The position numbers and the translations under genes were made by a program. The notes beneath the pieces are model-generated. The model worked only from the letters and a program-made list of their open reading frames with translations. It had not been told where the DNA came from and ran no database searches. Shown here in pieces: positions 6,900 to 16,019 of a stretch of DNA of 64,000 nucleotides (positions within the stretch are counted from its first letter, which is position 1; each line of letters opens with the position of its first letter). Origin of the DNA: an uncultured Aquimarina sp. (lineage in GTDB: Bacteria > Bacteroidota > Bacteroidia > Flavobacteriales > Flavobacteriaceae); NCBI GenBank assembly GCA_947493495.1, contig CANLRN010000005.1, positions 1 through 64,000 on the forward strand, read 5' to 3'.

Positions 6900-8326
6900 T
6901 GCCCAACCGTAAAAAAACTAAAATAGTGGCAACACTTGGACCTGCAACTAGTACAAAAGAAGTACTAAAAAAAATGCTTGATGCAGGAGTAAACGTTTTT
7001 AGAATAAATTTTTCACACGCTGATTACAATGATGTTAAAGAACGTGTTCAAATGATTCGCGATCTTAATGAAGAATATAAATATAATGCTGCAATATTAG
7101 CAGATTTGCAAGGGCCTAAGCTTAGGGTTGGGGTGATGAAAGGCGATATTATTGTCGATGATGGTGATACCATTGATTTTGTTACTGGTACACCTTTTGA
7201 GGGTTCTTCAGAAAAAGTGTATATGAATTACACTAGTTTTCCTAAGGATGTTAAAACTGGTGAACGCATATTACTAGATGATGGAAAACTAATTTTTGAA
7301 GTAGTCTCTACTAATGGGAAAGATACTGTAAAAGCCAAAGTCATACAGGGAGGCCCTTTAAAATCTAAAAAAGGGGTAAACTTACCTAATACTAATATCT
7401 CATTACCAGCTCTTACAGAGAAAGATGTAAAGGATGCTATTTTTGCGTGTAGTCTGCAAGTAGATTGGATTGCATTATCTTTTGTAAGACACGCTCAGGA
7501 TCTAATGATGCTTCAGGATATAATTAAGGAGCATAGTGAAGATAAAATACCTATTGTTGCAAAAATTGAAAAGCCAGAAGGTGTAGAAAATATCGATAAG
7601 ATTGTAGCCTATTGCGATGGCTTAATGGTCGCTAGAGGAGATCTTGGAGTAGAAATACCGGCACAAGAAGTACCGCTGATCCAAAAGAAATTAGTATTAA
7701 AAGCCAAAACTGCTAGAATTCCTGTGATTATTGCTACTCAGATGATGGAGACTATGATTGATAGCTTAACTCCTACTCGAGCAGAGGTTAATGATGTAGC
7801 AAATTCTGTAATGGATGGAGCCGATGCGGTGATGTTATCTGGAGAGACCTCTGTAGGTAAATATCCTGTACAGGTGATACAAACTATGTCTAAGATCATA
7901 GGAAGTGTAGAGGACTCTGATCTAATTCAGGTCCCTCAAAGCCCGCCTCATATACGAACCAATAGATTTATTACCAAATCTATATGCTATCATGCTGCGC
8001 ATATGGCTAATGATATTAATGCAAGAGCAATTTGTACCTTAACCAATAGTGGGTATACTGCATTTCAGATATCTGCTTGGAGACCAGATGCACATATTCT
8101 TGTGTTTACCAGTAATAAAAGAATCCTTTCGCAACTTAGTCTCCTGTGGGGAGTAAAGGCATTTTATTATGATAAATATGTGAGTACCGACGAAACTGTA
8201 GACGATGTTAATAATTTAGCGCTAGAACGTGGTTTTGTAGATACTGGCGATATGCTTATCAATCTCGCAGCCATGCCCGTTGCAGAAAAAGGAATGGTTA
8301 ATACACTACGAGTATCATTAATATAA
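6899..8326 (+). CDS. pyk: Pyruvate kinase
   Basis: Makes pyruvate and ATP from phosphoenolpyruvate and ADP, the last glycolytic step. The 475-residue protein shows the TIM-barrel and B-domain motifs in order: FRINFSHADY, ADLQGPKLRVG, the lid B domain (about 70-170), VAKIEKPEGV with the catalytic Lys, MVARGDLGVEI and ATQMMETMI..PTRAEVNDVAN. The C-terminal regulatory domain is present and ends normally. It is complete and coupled by a 1-bp overlap to the IPExxxVDY gene. A convergent receiver gene lies 16 bp downstream. Confidence 0.97.
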   Translation: MPNRKKTKIVATLGPATSTKEVLKKMLDAGVNVFRINFSHADYNDVKERVQMIRDLNEEYKYNAAILADLQGPKLRVGVMKGDIIVDDGDTIDFVTGTPFEGSSEKVYMNYTSFPKDVKTGERILLDDGKLIFEVVSTNGKDTVKAKVIQGGPLKSKKGVNLPNTNISLPALTEKDVKDAIFACSLQVDWIALSFVRHAQDLMMLQDIIKEHSEDKIPIVAKIEKPEGVENIDKIVAYCDGLMVARGDLGVEIPAQEVPLIQKKLVLKAKTARIPVIIATQMMETMIDSLTPTRAEVNDVANSVMDGADAVMLSGETSVGKYPVQVIQTMSKIIGSVEDSDLIQVPQSPPHIRTNRFITKSICYHAAHMANDINARAICTLTNSGYTAFQISAWRPDAHILVFTSNKRILSQLSLLWGVKAFYYDKYVSTDETVDDVNNLALERGFVDTGDMLINLAAMPVAEKGMVNTLRVSLI

Positions 8327-8342
8327 TACATATTACCATCAC

Positions 8343-8750
8343 TTAGGCTTTCTCAAATATAGTTTCGAAATCTGATATATTTATAGGTTTGATAAGATAG
8401 TCTTTTACACCTTTGATGCTTTTTGCTTTTCTGACATCCAGAGGGTTAATAGAAGAACTAACTATATATAAAGTAATAGTTTTTTCAAATTTATTTTTGA
8501 TTTTTATAAAATTTGCTAAAAACTCCCACCCATCCATTACCGGCATATTAAGATCTAGAAAAATAACTTCTGGGACCTTCTCTTCTTTTATATTAGTAAT
8601 GACTTTTTCAAAAAAGCGTAGTGCATTTTTTCCATTTTCGAAAACTAATAATTTTTTACAAAGGTGCTTAGTTTCAATAATACGCTTTACCAAATTCACA
8701 TATACATTATCATCATCAATAATGCATGCTATTTCTATTTTATCGCCCAT
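8343..8750 (-). CDS. Single-domain response regulator
   Basis: The 135-residue protein is a stand-alone CheY-like receiver: acidic triplet at 12-14 (IIDDDN), phosphoacceptor Asp66 (VIFLDLNMPVMDG), Ser98-100 at the switch position and Lys121 (YLIKPI). There is no output domain. It lies 20 bp downstream of a PAS histidine kinase on the same strand, its likely partner, so the output probably goes through protein contact or phosphorelay. Receivers of this FLDLNMPVMDGWEFL type are frequent in flavobacteria beside soluble PAS kinases. All key residues are intact, unlike the related receiver at 60542. Confidence 0.9.
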   Translation of the reverse strand: MGDKIEIACIIDDDNVYVNLVKRIIETKHLCKKLLVFENGKNALRFFEKVITNIKEEKVPEVIFLDLNMPVMDGWEFLANFIKIKNKFEKTITLYIVSSSINPLDVRKAKSIKGVKDYLIKPINISDFETIFEKA

Positions 8751-8770
8751 TATGTTAATTATTTGTGTTT

Positions 8771-10222
8771 TTAAAATGCTACAGTAAATGTAGTTCCTTG
8801 ATCTACTTGGCTTTCTAAACTGATAGTTCCTTCCATCGATTCCACCTGGTTTTTTGTCATAAACAACCCAATTCCAACCGCATCTTCATTGTAATGAAAT
8901 GTTTTGTACATACCAAATATCTTATCCTTAAATAATTCCATATCAATTCCTCTTCCGTTATCAGAAACTTCTAAGAATTTATTCCCATCCTTGAGATACG
9001 TTTTTATAGTAATAATAGGGTCTCTATCTGGATGCTTATATTTTATTGCATTCGTAATTAGGTTTAATAAAATACTTTCTAAGTATGCTGGGATATATTC
9101 TATCTCTTTTAGCGCACTAAAATCTGAACGTATTTCTGCATTACCGTTACTAATCATATGACTAATCCCATTAATAACTAGAGTTAATGAATCTATAAAT
9201 TTTACTGGAGTTCGTTTTTGCTTATTGTTAGTCTGGATAGTAACAATCTCATTAAGGTGTTCGATAGTCGTATTAAGATTGGTAGAGATTGTTTTTATCT
9301 CATTTACTAATTCTTCTTTTTCTTTAGGATCCTTAATATCTTCTATTAGTTGTACTAATAGTGATAAGTTGCTTGTATGTGATCTAAGATTGTGCGACAC
9401 AATATGAGCAAAATTAAATAGCCTAGAATTCTGAGCAGCAATGATGTCTACCGATTTTTGTAATCTTATTTCTTTACTTTTTATTTCATCTATATCCTGA
9501 AAAACTCCTCTAATCCCTACGATTTCTTTATTCTCATTATATATAGGTTTACCTATGGCTCTAGCCCAAAACTCTCTTTTATTAGCCGTTACCATTTTAA
9601 TTTCTGTATTAAAAGGTGTTCCTATCATTGCACAATTAAAAAAACAATCTGCTGCCTGCTGTCTAAATTCTTCTGCATAATAGTTAGCAGAATCTTTTAA
9701 AGAGGGTCTATAATCATCTGAATATTCTAAAATTCTGTATGTTTCAAAATCCCAATAACTTTCTTTTTTCTGAAAATCCACATACCAACTGCCAGTTGCA
9801 GTCATCTGAGCAGTTTCTTTATAATAAAAATTATCTTTTTTGATTGTTTGATCTGGTTCTAATTTTATTTCGAAAAAAAACACATAATTTGCGCCAGATT
9901 TTATATTCACTGGTAATTCATCATTAGTAGCACATCTAAACAACTGATAATCACCTTTTGTATTTATAATTTTAATATGCTGTTTAAAATTGACAGCGTT
10001 TTTTCTATAATTTATAAAATTATCTCTGAACACATCTACATCTTCAGGATGTAATAAATGAGCTAAGAAATAATCTATATCAGATTGAACATCTTTTTTA
10101 TGATATCCCAAAATCTCATAAAAACGATCGGACCATATTTCTGTATCTGGATCGTTATGCAATTCCCAATAACCAGTATTGAAATCACGCATTATATTAT
10201 CAAAAAGTTCATTCTGAAGCAT
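8771..10222 (-). CDS. Soluble PAS sensor histidine kinase
   Basis: The 483-residue protein has no membrane segment. Two PAS_3-type domains (about 15-120 and 135-245; GYWELHNDPDTEIWSDRFYEILGY and GSWYVDFQKKESYWDFETYRIL) are followed by a helical linker, the phosphoacceptor His277 (FAHIVSHNLRSH), and the ATPase domain with Asn391 (LNLITNAIKYKHPD) and DNGRGID (421-427). It therefore senses a cytoplasmic signal. With the receiver gene 20 bp downstream it forms a two-gene operon. The HNLRS-type H box also occurs in the kinase at 59183, so the two systems are probably related. The ligand cannot be predicted. Confidence 0.9.
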   Translation of the reverse strand: MLQNELFDNIMRDFNTGYWELHNDPDTEIWSDRFYEILGYHKKDVQSDIDYFLAHLLHPEDVDVFRDNFINYRKNAVNFKQHIKIINTKGDYQLFRCATNDELPVNIKSGANYVFFFEIKLEPDQTIKKDNFYYKETAQMTATGSWYVDFQKKESYWDFETYRILEYSDDYRPSLKDSANYYAEEFRQQAADCFFNCAMIGTPFNTEIKMVTANKREFWARAIGKPIYNENKEIVGIRGVFQDIDEIKSKEIRLQKSVDIIAAQNSRLFNFAHIVSHNLRSHTSNLSLLVQLIEDIKDPKEKEELVNEIKTISTNLNTTIEHLNEIVTIQTNNKQKRTPVKFIDSLTLVINGISHMISNGNAEIRSDFSALKEIEYIPAYLESILLNLITNAIKYKHPDRDPIITIKTYLKDGNKFLEVSDNGRGIDMELFKDKIFGMYKTFHYNEDAVGIGLFMTKNQVESMEGTISLESQVDQGTTFTVAF

Positions 10223-10395
10223 TAAAAAACAAATATTATATTATCTACCAATATAAGAATTTCTATTTTCTTATATACTATCTAATGGTATCGCTAATGC
10301 TTTCGTGAGAATTTACAATTGTTTTTATTATAAAGCCAAATTAATTTTGAGGGCTGAAAAAAATGGGCTGCTCAAATCGGGTGTTTTTTGTGGAG

Positions 10396-10467
10396 TTAAT
10401 TGCCTAATACATCATTTACTGCTTCTATTCCTCCAATTTTTCTAAATAATATTTTCTCTTCTTTCAT
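10396..10467 (-). pseudogene. Possible remnant resembling the start of a truncated globin
   Basis: In the 375-bp gap 10223-10597 the only frame worth noting is 23 codons, MKEEKILFRKIGGIEAVNDV and three more. Its LFRKIGGIEAVN stretch resembles the first helix of group 1 truncated haemoglobins (L[YF]EKIGG..AV). The match is too short to be firm, and the rest of the gap shows nothing else. Confidence 0.2.
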
Positions 10468-10597
10468 TTTATTCCAGTAAATTCAAATAACAAATGGTAT
10501 AAGTATTTATTTTTAACGTGTGGATTTAATTGATGACAACCATAATAATAGGTGATTTTTAAAAGTCCTAAAACTTTGAATTTCAAATATAAAGACA

Positions 10598-12283
10598 TTA
10601 ATTTATGGTAGATTTTCTGTATTCCTTAGGAGATATACCAGCGTGTTTCTTAAATACACTATAAAAAGTTGATTTGGAATTAAAACCTGCTTCTAGACCG
10701 ATAGCTAATACTGTATAGTTGGCAAAATTTGGGTCTCTAAGCTTTGTTTTTGCATCCTCAATCCTATAATTATTTACATACTCAGAAAAATTACTTCCAC
10801 TAATTTTATTAACCAATTGGGATAAATAATTACTACTGATACGTAATCGATCAGATATACTTTGTAATCCTAAGTTTGCATCTCTATATATTTTAGCTTC
10901 TTTCATTAAAAAATCAAGCTCTTTAAAATACATATTGTCATCTGTAATACCAGTAGTATTTTTGGTATATATCTGCGCCAGTTTTTTTGCGGTTAGTTTT
11001 GCTATTAATTGAAATAATCGGATATGATTTTGATCAAAAAAACCTTCTTGGGAGTGTTCAGAATCTATAATTCCTATTACTTTATCTTCTATTATAATAG
11101 GGACTGTTAATTCTGATTTTCTACTCACATCATCTACTATATACCTCTTGTCATTTAATACATTATGGATGCATTCGTATATGCCAGATTTTGCAACACT
11201 CCCTACAATTCCTTTCCCTAGAGGAATCTCAATTGGACTAAGAATTTTTCGTTCTGCTTGATTTTTATTTCCATATGCAGCTTTTTGTACAAGGGTACCT
11301 TTAAAATCATCTAAAATATAAATGACGCAATCCTCTATTTGCAGATAGGTCATGCAGTTCTCTACAATATCCCATAATACATCTTCTACATTATTTTTGT
11401 CGAACAGAGATGTAGAAAAATAACTTAATACCCCAGTAATCTGAGATGGTTTATCATAATAAACTAATTCTAGTTCTTCTTCAGAAAAAATATGGTTTAA
11501 CCCAGACATTCTAAAGTTTTCAATAGCTTTTTGTACCGATTCTGCTTCTGCTTTATTTTTTTTTGATAACTCTCCTATATGACTCGATCCTAAAAATAAG
11601 ATTGTGTAATAAAATAGAATATATAATGCCCAATATGGATAATATGGAAAATGCCCACTTATATCTTTTCTGATATAAAATAGTAGAATTGTAAGCATCC
11701 ATATAATATTGAATGCGATAAAAATACTTACGATGGTTTTTATCCATCGCGTTTTTTTCTTTACATGGATAAAAGAATACTTACCAATAGTATTTTCATA
11801 TTTTAGTATAATAAAAAGATTCCAAATACTTATAAGTAAGCTAAATATAAATGCAGAATTCTCATCGATTTCTGTATGAATAAATGTAAATGTTTTTCTA
11901 GAAACCCAAGCATAGTCTACTACTATATTAATCTTTAGAATTGTATATAAAATAAAGAAAAGAATAAATGGGATAAAAAGATATTTCCTTGCAGATAGAT
12001 ATATTTCTTCTTTCTTTAGGTAGTAACAAATAAAGGCACTAAAATAAACTGGTGCTAGGTATTGAAACGGGATAAATAAAACAAGAATCCAAGAGTAGTA
12101 CTTATGAACTCTAAAGTCCATCAACAGTACTTGGATAATTACCAAGCTAGATACTATCAAAAAAGCATAAAAATATCGGAATATTTTATTTTTCTTTCTA
12201 TGCTTAAAAAGATTAAAAATACCTAGTAGCAGTAATGCTAAATAACATATAAATAGTATCGTATTATATGGATTTATCTTCAT
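10598..12283 (-). CDS. Membrane GAF-AraC family regulator
   Basis: The 561-residue protein begins with about six hydrophobic helices (residues 8-240), continues with a GAF domain (about 285-425; VEDVLWDIVENCMTYLQIED, PLGKGIVGSVAKSG, VPIIIEDKVIGIIDSEH), and ends in an AraC-type helix-turn-helix pair (about 460-555; LGLQSISDRLRISSNYLSQLV, GFNSKSTFYSVFKKHAGISPKEY). A membrane-bound one-component regulator is implied: a small molecule bound by the GAF or the membrane part would alter DNA binding. Nothing in the neighbourhood identifies its target. It is transcribed alone, with a degenerate palindromic repeat in its upstream region. Confidence 0.88.
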   Translation of the reverse strand: MKINPYNTILFICYLALLLLGIFNLFKHRKKNKIFRYFYAFLIVSSLVIIQVLLMDFRVHKYYSWILVLFIPFQYLAPVYFSAFICYYLKKEEIYLSARKYLFIPFILFFILYTILKINIVVDYAWVSRKTFTFIHTEIDENSAFIFSLLISIWNLFIILKYENTIGKYSFIHVKKKTRWIKTIVSIFIAFNIIWMLTILLFYIRKDISGHFPYYPYWALYILFYYTILFLGSSHIGELSKKNKAEAESVQKAIENFRMSGLNHIFSEEELELVYYDKPSQITGVLSYFSTSLFDKNNVEDVLWDIVENCMTYLQIEDCVIYILDDFKGTLVQKAAYGNKNQAERKILSPIEIPLGKGIVGSVAKSGIYECIHNVLNDKRYIVDDVSRKSELTVPIIIEDKVIGIIDSEHSQEGFFDQNHIRLFQLIAKLTAKKLAQIYTKNTTGITDDNMYFKELDFLMKEAKIYRDANLGLQSISDRLRISSNYLSQLVNKISGSNFSEYVNNYRIEDAKTKLRDPNFANYTVLAIGLEAGFNSKSTFYSVFKKHAGISPKEYRKSTIN

Positions 12284-12320
12284 AAGATTAAATAACTGCT
12301 GTCTTAAACCCTAAATATGC

Positions 12321-12470
12321 ATTAAACCCAGATTATGCATTAAAAAATCTATTGCGTCTATGATCTACTGCAAATACTAACGTAGACTGTATTTTTTAAT
12401 TTAACCATACGGAGCTATGCTAAAATTAAGAAAACACCTAAAACTCTATGTTTTATTGCTTTTAAAAATA
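12321..12470 (+). repeat. Diverged copy of a ~180-bp palindromic repeat
   Basis: This sequence aligns with the reverse complement of the repeat at 31006-31183. It starts with AAACCC-N5-TATGCATTA, shares AAATCTATT and ACTGCAAA, then TTTTTTAAT-TTAACC before the centre and GCTAAAAT-AAGAAAACA after it. The central hairpin is CATA (12406-12409) with TATG (12416-12419), against CGTA/TACG in the other copy. It lies in the 286-bp gap between two minus-strand genes; no coding frame is seen. Confidence 0.6.
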
Positions 12471-12569
12471 ATGAAAACTTATCTAAATATTAAGGTAAAT
12501 AGCTGTTTTACTAGCATTTTTTTTAGGTTATACTTTCAGTTAAAATAACTGTCACTAAATTGTATAGAT

Positions 12570-15422
12570 TCAATCAATTTTTAGAGACGTTTCTCTTGTG
12601 TTTTCGCCATCAGAAAGAACTACTCTATAGTTGCCAACTGGCAGATAGTACTTGCCATTCTTTTTTTGGGTGATCTCATCATCAGGAAACTCTTTTAGCA
12701 ATGTTTTTTTTCCTTTTTCAGAAATAGTAAGGTCATATGAGGTGTAATTCAATCCTTTATTAGAATCTACAGAAAATTCCTGAAGTGTTTTTCCGCCATC
12801 TGTTGTGATTTTTAGTGTTACTTTTTTTGTAGTATTTGTATAGTATCTAATCATAGTAGAGGGTTCATAGGCATCTAACCACTTGCTCCAGGAATTTCCC
12901 CAATCTGAAGACGATTTTACGGTATTGATTGGAAATGCATGTAAACTAGAAGAAAGGACTTTATCATTTATTTGTTGTAGTGGTTCTACATTAGTTTTAT
13001 ATATGCTTCTACCATGAGTTCCTAATAATAAGTCATTTGCTTCGGGGTGTACGACAATATCATGAATTGCTACATTCGGTAACCCTTCAGAAAAAGGATG
13101 CCAAGTATCTCCTCGGTCTAAAGATACATATGCTCCATTATCGGTACCTACATATAATACATTTTCATTATTAGGGTCTTCTTTAATCACATTTACTGCT
13201 GATATCGGGATGGATTCTCCTATATTTTTCCAGCTTTGGCCATAGTCATCACTCCTATATACATACGGTCTAAAATCATCCCATCGGTATCCATTTAGAC
13301 TTATATACACACGTTCTCTTTTATGAGATGAAGCGATTACTCTAGATACCCATAAATCTTTGGGTAGGTTTGTAGAAATTTTAGTCCAATTTCCTCCATT
13401 ATTCTTAGTAATGTGTATCAAGCCATCATCACTCCCTACGTATATCAAGCCGAACTCGAATACAGATTCGGAAATTGTAGTCAGTGTTCCATAGGCTACA
13501 TTTCCTTCTATCCCTCCATTCGTTAGATCATCTGATATAGCTGTCCATTCATCTCCCTGATTCATCGATCGTAGGAGTTTATTACCTCCCATATACAAGA
13601 TATCTTGATTGTGCGGAGATAGTAAAATCGGTGTTTGCCAATTAAATCGGTATGGAGACTCTCCTAGCTCATGCTTTGGTTGGATATAGGTTTGTTTATT
13701 TGTAGAACGATCTAATCTATAATAATTTCCAAATTGATAGCCTGTATATACAATATTACTATTTCTGCTATCTATTTGTACTTGCATACCATCTCCACCT
13801 AAAATACTTTTCCAGGGATAATGCCCAGTCTGATGCCAAGAAACATCTTCTTTTGCGGTATTTTCTCCAACCCATACGCCATTATCTTGCAACCCCCCGT
13901 ATACATTGTATGGCTTTTCATAATCAATATTGATATAATAAAACTGCCCAACATTAGGTTGATTGGCTTTGATCCAGTGAGCACCATCATCATAAGTGAT
14001 ATTCACACCGCCATCATTTCCATTTACTAGATGATTCGGGTTTTTAGGGTTTATCCAGAGTGCATGATGATCTGCATGCACATTCTCTGTACTTATATTT
14101 TTATAGGTTTTACCTCCATCTTTTGACTTTAAAATCGGTACTCCAGATATATATATATGATCTTTATTAGCTGGGTTTACCTGTATTTGTGCAAAATAAT
14201 ATCCGTAACTAAAAAAAATATCATCCAGATATTCAGTATGTGTTTTCTTCCAACTCTTCCCTCCATCATCACTTCTGTATACTTCTGCTCCGATTACAGG
14301 TGTATCAAAAAGTGCTGCATTTGCATTTTCTAAATACTTAGCCAAATCAATAGGTTGTACCGAGCCACTTCGCACCATTTGTTTTACATTTTCTGCACGA
14401 TATTTTTCCTGAAACCCGTTCGTTTTAAGATATTTATCTAATTTTTTTGCGTCTAATTTTAAGAAATCTTCGACGGATATTGTTTTAAAATCTTCTTTTG
14501 TAAGGCCTGTAGTTTTTTCTGTTTGTTTATCTTTCTTCCTTCTATTTTGATTATCTAGTACAGCATATATTGTATGTTGATCATACACAGCTAAACCGAT
14601 TCGCCCAACTCCTCTTCCAGTAGGAAAACCATTTTCTCCAGTAGAGATTTTCTTCCAGGTAGTACCGGCATCTGTACTTTTATAAATTCCAGATCCTTCT
14701 CCACTTCCTTCAAAATTCCATGCTTTACGATCTTTCTCCCAGGCAGCAGCGTACATAATTGTGTAATCTTCTGAAGCATATGCTAGATCAATAATTCCTG
14801 TTTTATTATCTATAAATAATGTGTTATTCCAAGTTTTTCCGCCATCCACTGTTTTGTATATACCTCTCTCTTGGTTCGTAGAATACAAATGTCCAGTTAC
14901 TCCTACTGTCACTTCATTTGGATTATTGGGGTTGATTATAATCCTTCCTATATGATGTGAATCGGTTAGTCCTACATTAACCCATGTTTTCCCTTTGTCA
15001 ATGGATTTTAGGATTCCCACTCCTGCATAGGATGATCTAGAAGAATTATTTTCTCCAGTACCTACCCATATAATGCTATTTTTCCAATTTACTGCTATGT
15101 CGCCTACGTTAATAGTTTCTGCGCTATCTAAAATTGGAGTAAAAGTTGCGCCATTATTTTGTGTATACCACAATCCTCCCGAAGCGTAAGCTACATAAAA
15201 CTCTAACGTATTTTCTGGATTGACATCTATATCCACCACACGACCACTCATTACAGAAGGACCAATATTCTGAAAAGGTACATTACTTACTATAGATCCC
15301 GTTTCTTGCTGTTTTTTTTGTCGCAATCCTCTTAAGATTTCTTCTGCATTAGTTGCTACCGATTGTGGAAAAAGAATGTATGAAACAAATAAGAATAGAA
15401 AAATTGAGGAATATGATTTCAT
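12570..15422 (-). CDS. Secreted VPS10/sortilin-like BNR-repeat protein
   Basis: The 950-residue protein has a signal peptide (MKSYSSIFLFLFVSYILFPQ) and a long beta-propeller region made of BNR/Asp-box repeats (YKTVDGGKTWNN, YKSTDAGTTWKK, YRSDDGGKSWKK, THITKNNGGNWTK-like, YRSDDYGQSWKN, YVSLDRGDTWHP). Such repeats occur in sortilin/VPS10-type and glycosidase-like exoproteins of Bacteroidota. A charged insert around residues 290-365 interrupts the propeller. The end (about 880-950) is a beta-sandwich-like tail without a recognisable type IX sorting signal. The family is usually annotated as a glycosyl hydrolase, but no catalytic residues can be assigned. A role in extracellular binding or peptidase-linked processing is possible. 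It stands alone. Confidence 0.82.
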   Translation of the reverse strand: MKSYSSIFLFLFVSYILFPQSVATNAEEILRGLRQKKQQETGSIVSNVPFQNIGPSVMSGRVVDIDVNPENTLEFYVAYASGGLWYTQNNGATFTPILDSAETINVGDIAVNWKNSIIWVGTGENNSSRSSYAGVGILKSIDKGKTWVNVGLTDSHHIGRIIINPNNPNEVTVGVTGHLYSTNQERGIYKTVDGGKTWNNTLFIDNKTGIIDLAYASEDYTIMYAAAWEKDRKAWNFEGSGEGSGIYKSTDAGTTWKKISTGENGFPTGRGVGRIGLAVYDQHTIYAVLDNQNRRKKDKQTEKTTGLTKEDFKTISVEDFLKLDAKKLDKYLKTNGFQEKYRAENVKQMVRSGSVQPIDLAKYLENANAALFDTPVIGAEVYRSDDGGKSWKKTHTEYLDDIFFSYGYYFAQIQVNPANKDHIYISGVPILKSKDGGKTYKNISTENVHADHHALWINPKNPNHLVNGNDGGVNITYDDGAHWIKANQPNVGQFYYINIDYEKPYNVYGGLQDNGVWVGENTAKEDVSWHQTGHYPWKSILGGDGMQVQIDSRNSNIVYTGYQFGNYYRLDRSTNKQTYIQPKHELGESPYRFNWQTPILLSPHNQDILYMGGNKLLRSMNQGDEWTAISDDLTNGGIEGNVAYGTLTTISESVFEFGLIYVGSDDGLIHITKNNGGNWTKISTNLPKDLWVSRVIASSHKRERVYISLNGYRWDDFRPYVYRSDDYGQSWKNIGESIPISAVNVIKEDPNNENVLYVGTDNGAYVSLDRGDTWHPFSEGLPNVAIHDIVVHPEANDLLLGTHGRSIYKTNVEPLQQINDKVLSSSLHAFPINTVKSSSDWGNSWSKWLDAYEPSTMIRYYTNTTKKVTLKITTDGGKTLQEFSVDSNKGLNYTSYDLTISEKGKKTLLKEFPDDEITQKKNGKYYLPVGNYRVVLSDGENTRETSLKID

Positions 15423-15602
15423 TATAATAAAAGTTTAGTGGGCTCAAAGTATGTAATGCTAACCTTGTGTCAAAATTTTTAGAGATTGTTTAACAATGGC
15501 ATCAACCAAATCATAGAAAACTGATTAATAGATGTTTATTTTTGTTTATTTTATTATTTTTTTGTTAATTTATTAGCAACTAATCAAATAAATACAACAA
15601 TT

Positions 15603-15884
15603 ATGGAAGAATATTTGCCAATGATTATCCAATTAGTGAGTGGAGCTGTAGGAGGAAATGTTGCAGGCTCTTTATTAAAGAATGCTTCTTTTGGAAGAGT
15701 AGGAAACTCTATTTTAGGTATTCTTGGAGGTGGAATAGGAGGCTATTTACTTGGTCATTTAGGGATTGATACATCTGGAGGAATGGATATCGCAGGAATA
15801 CTCGGTAGTGTTGCTGGAGGTGGTGTTGGTGGTGGAGTTTTAATGGCCATTATCGGTTTTGTTAAAAAAGCGATTAGCAAGTAA
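15603..15884 (+). CDS. Small Gly-rich membrane protein
   Basis: This 93-residue protein is dominated by two hydrophobic, glycine-zipper stretches (about 8-52 and 62-90; GAVGGNVAGSLL, GILGGGIGGYLLGHLG, GSVAGGGVGGGVLMAIIGF) and ends in KKAISK. It should sit in the membrane as closely packed helices. Similar short proteins are widespread in Bacteroidota and unstudied. The gene is monocistronic, with a strong terminator 54 bp after its stop. I do not assign a function. Confidence 0.75.
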   Translation: MEEYLPMIIQLVSGAVGGNVAGSLLKNASFGRVGNSILGILGGGIGGYLLGHLGIDTSGGMDIAGILGSVAGGGVGGGVLMAIIGFVKKAISK

Positions 15885-15937
15885 AATATCTATTTTGAAT
15901 TAAAAAAGAATATGTAGATAATACATATTTAGAATAA

Positions 15938-15967
15938 GGAACTCAGAAGATTTGAGTTCCTTTTTTA
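15938..15967 (+). terminator. Rho-independent terminator
   Basis: GGAACTCA (15938-15945) pairs with TGAGTTCC (15953-15960) across a 7-nt loop, followed by a T run. It ends the small glycine-rich gene. Confidence 0.85.
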
Positions 15968-15984
15968 TTACCCAATAAATACCC

Positions 15985-15992
15985 TATTTTTG
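15985..15992 (+). promoter_or_regulatory. -7 box of the aminopeptidase gene
   Basis: TATTTTTG fits TAnnTTTG. Transcription would begin near 16000, which excludes the upstream in-frame TTG at 15990 and supports the ATG at 16020. Confidence 0.5.
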
Positions 15993-16019
15993 AAAACACT
16001 TTTTATAAAAAATTGCTTT

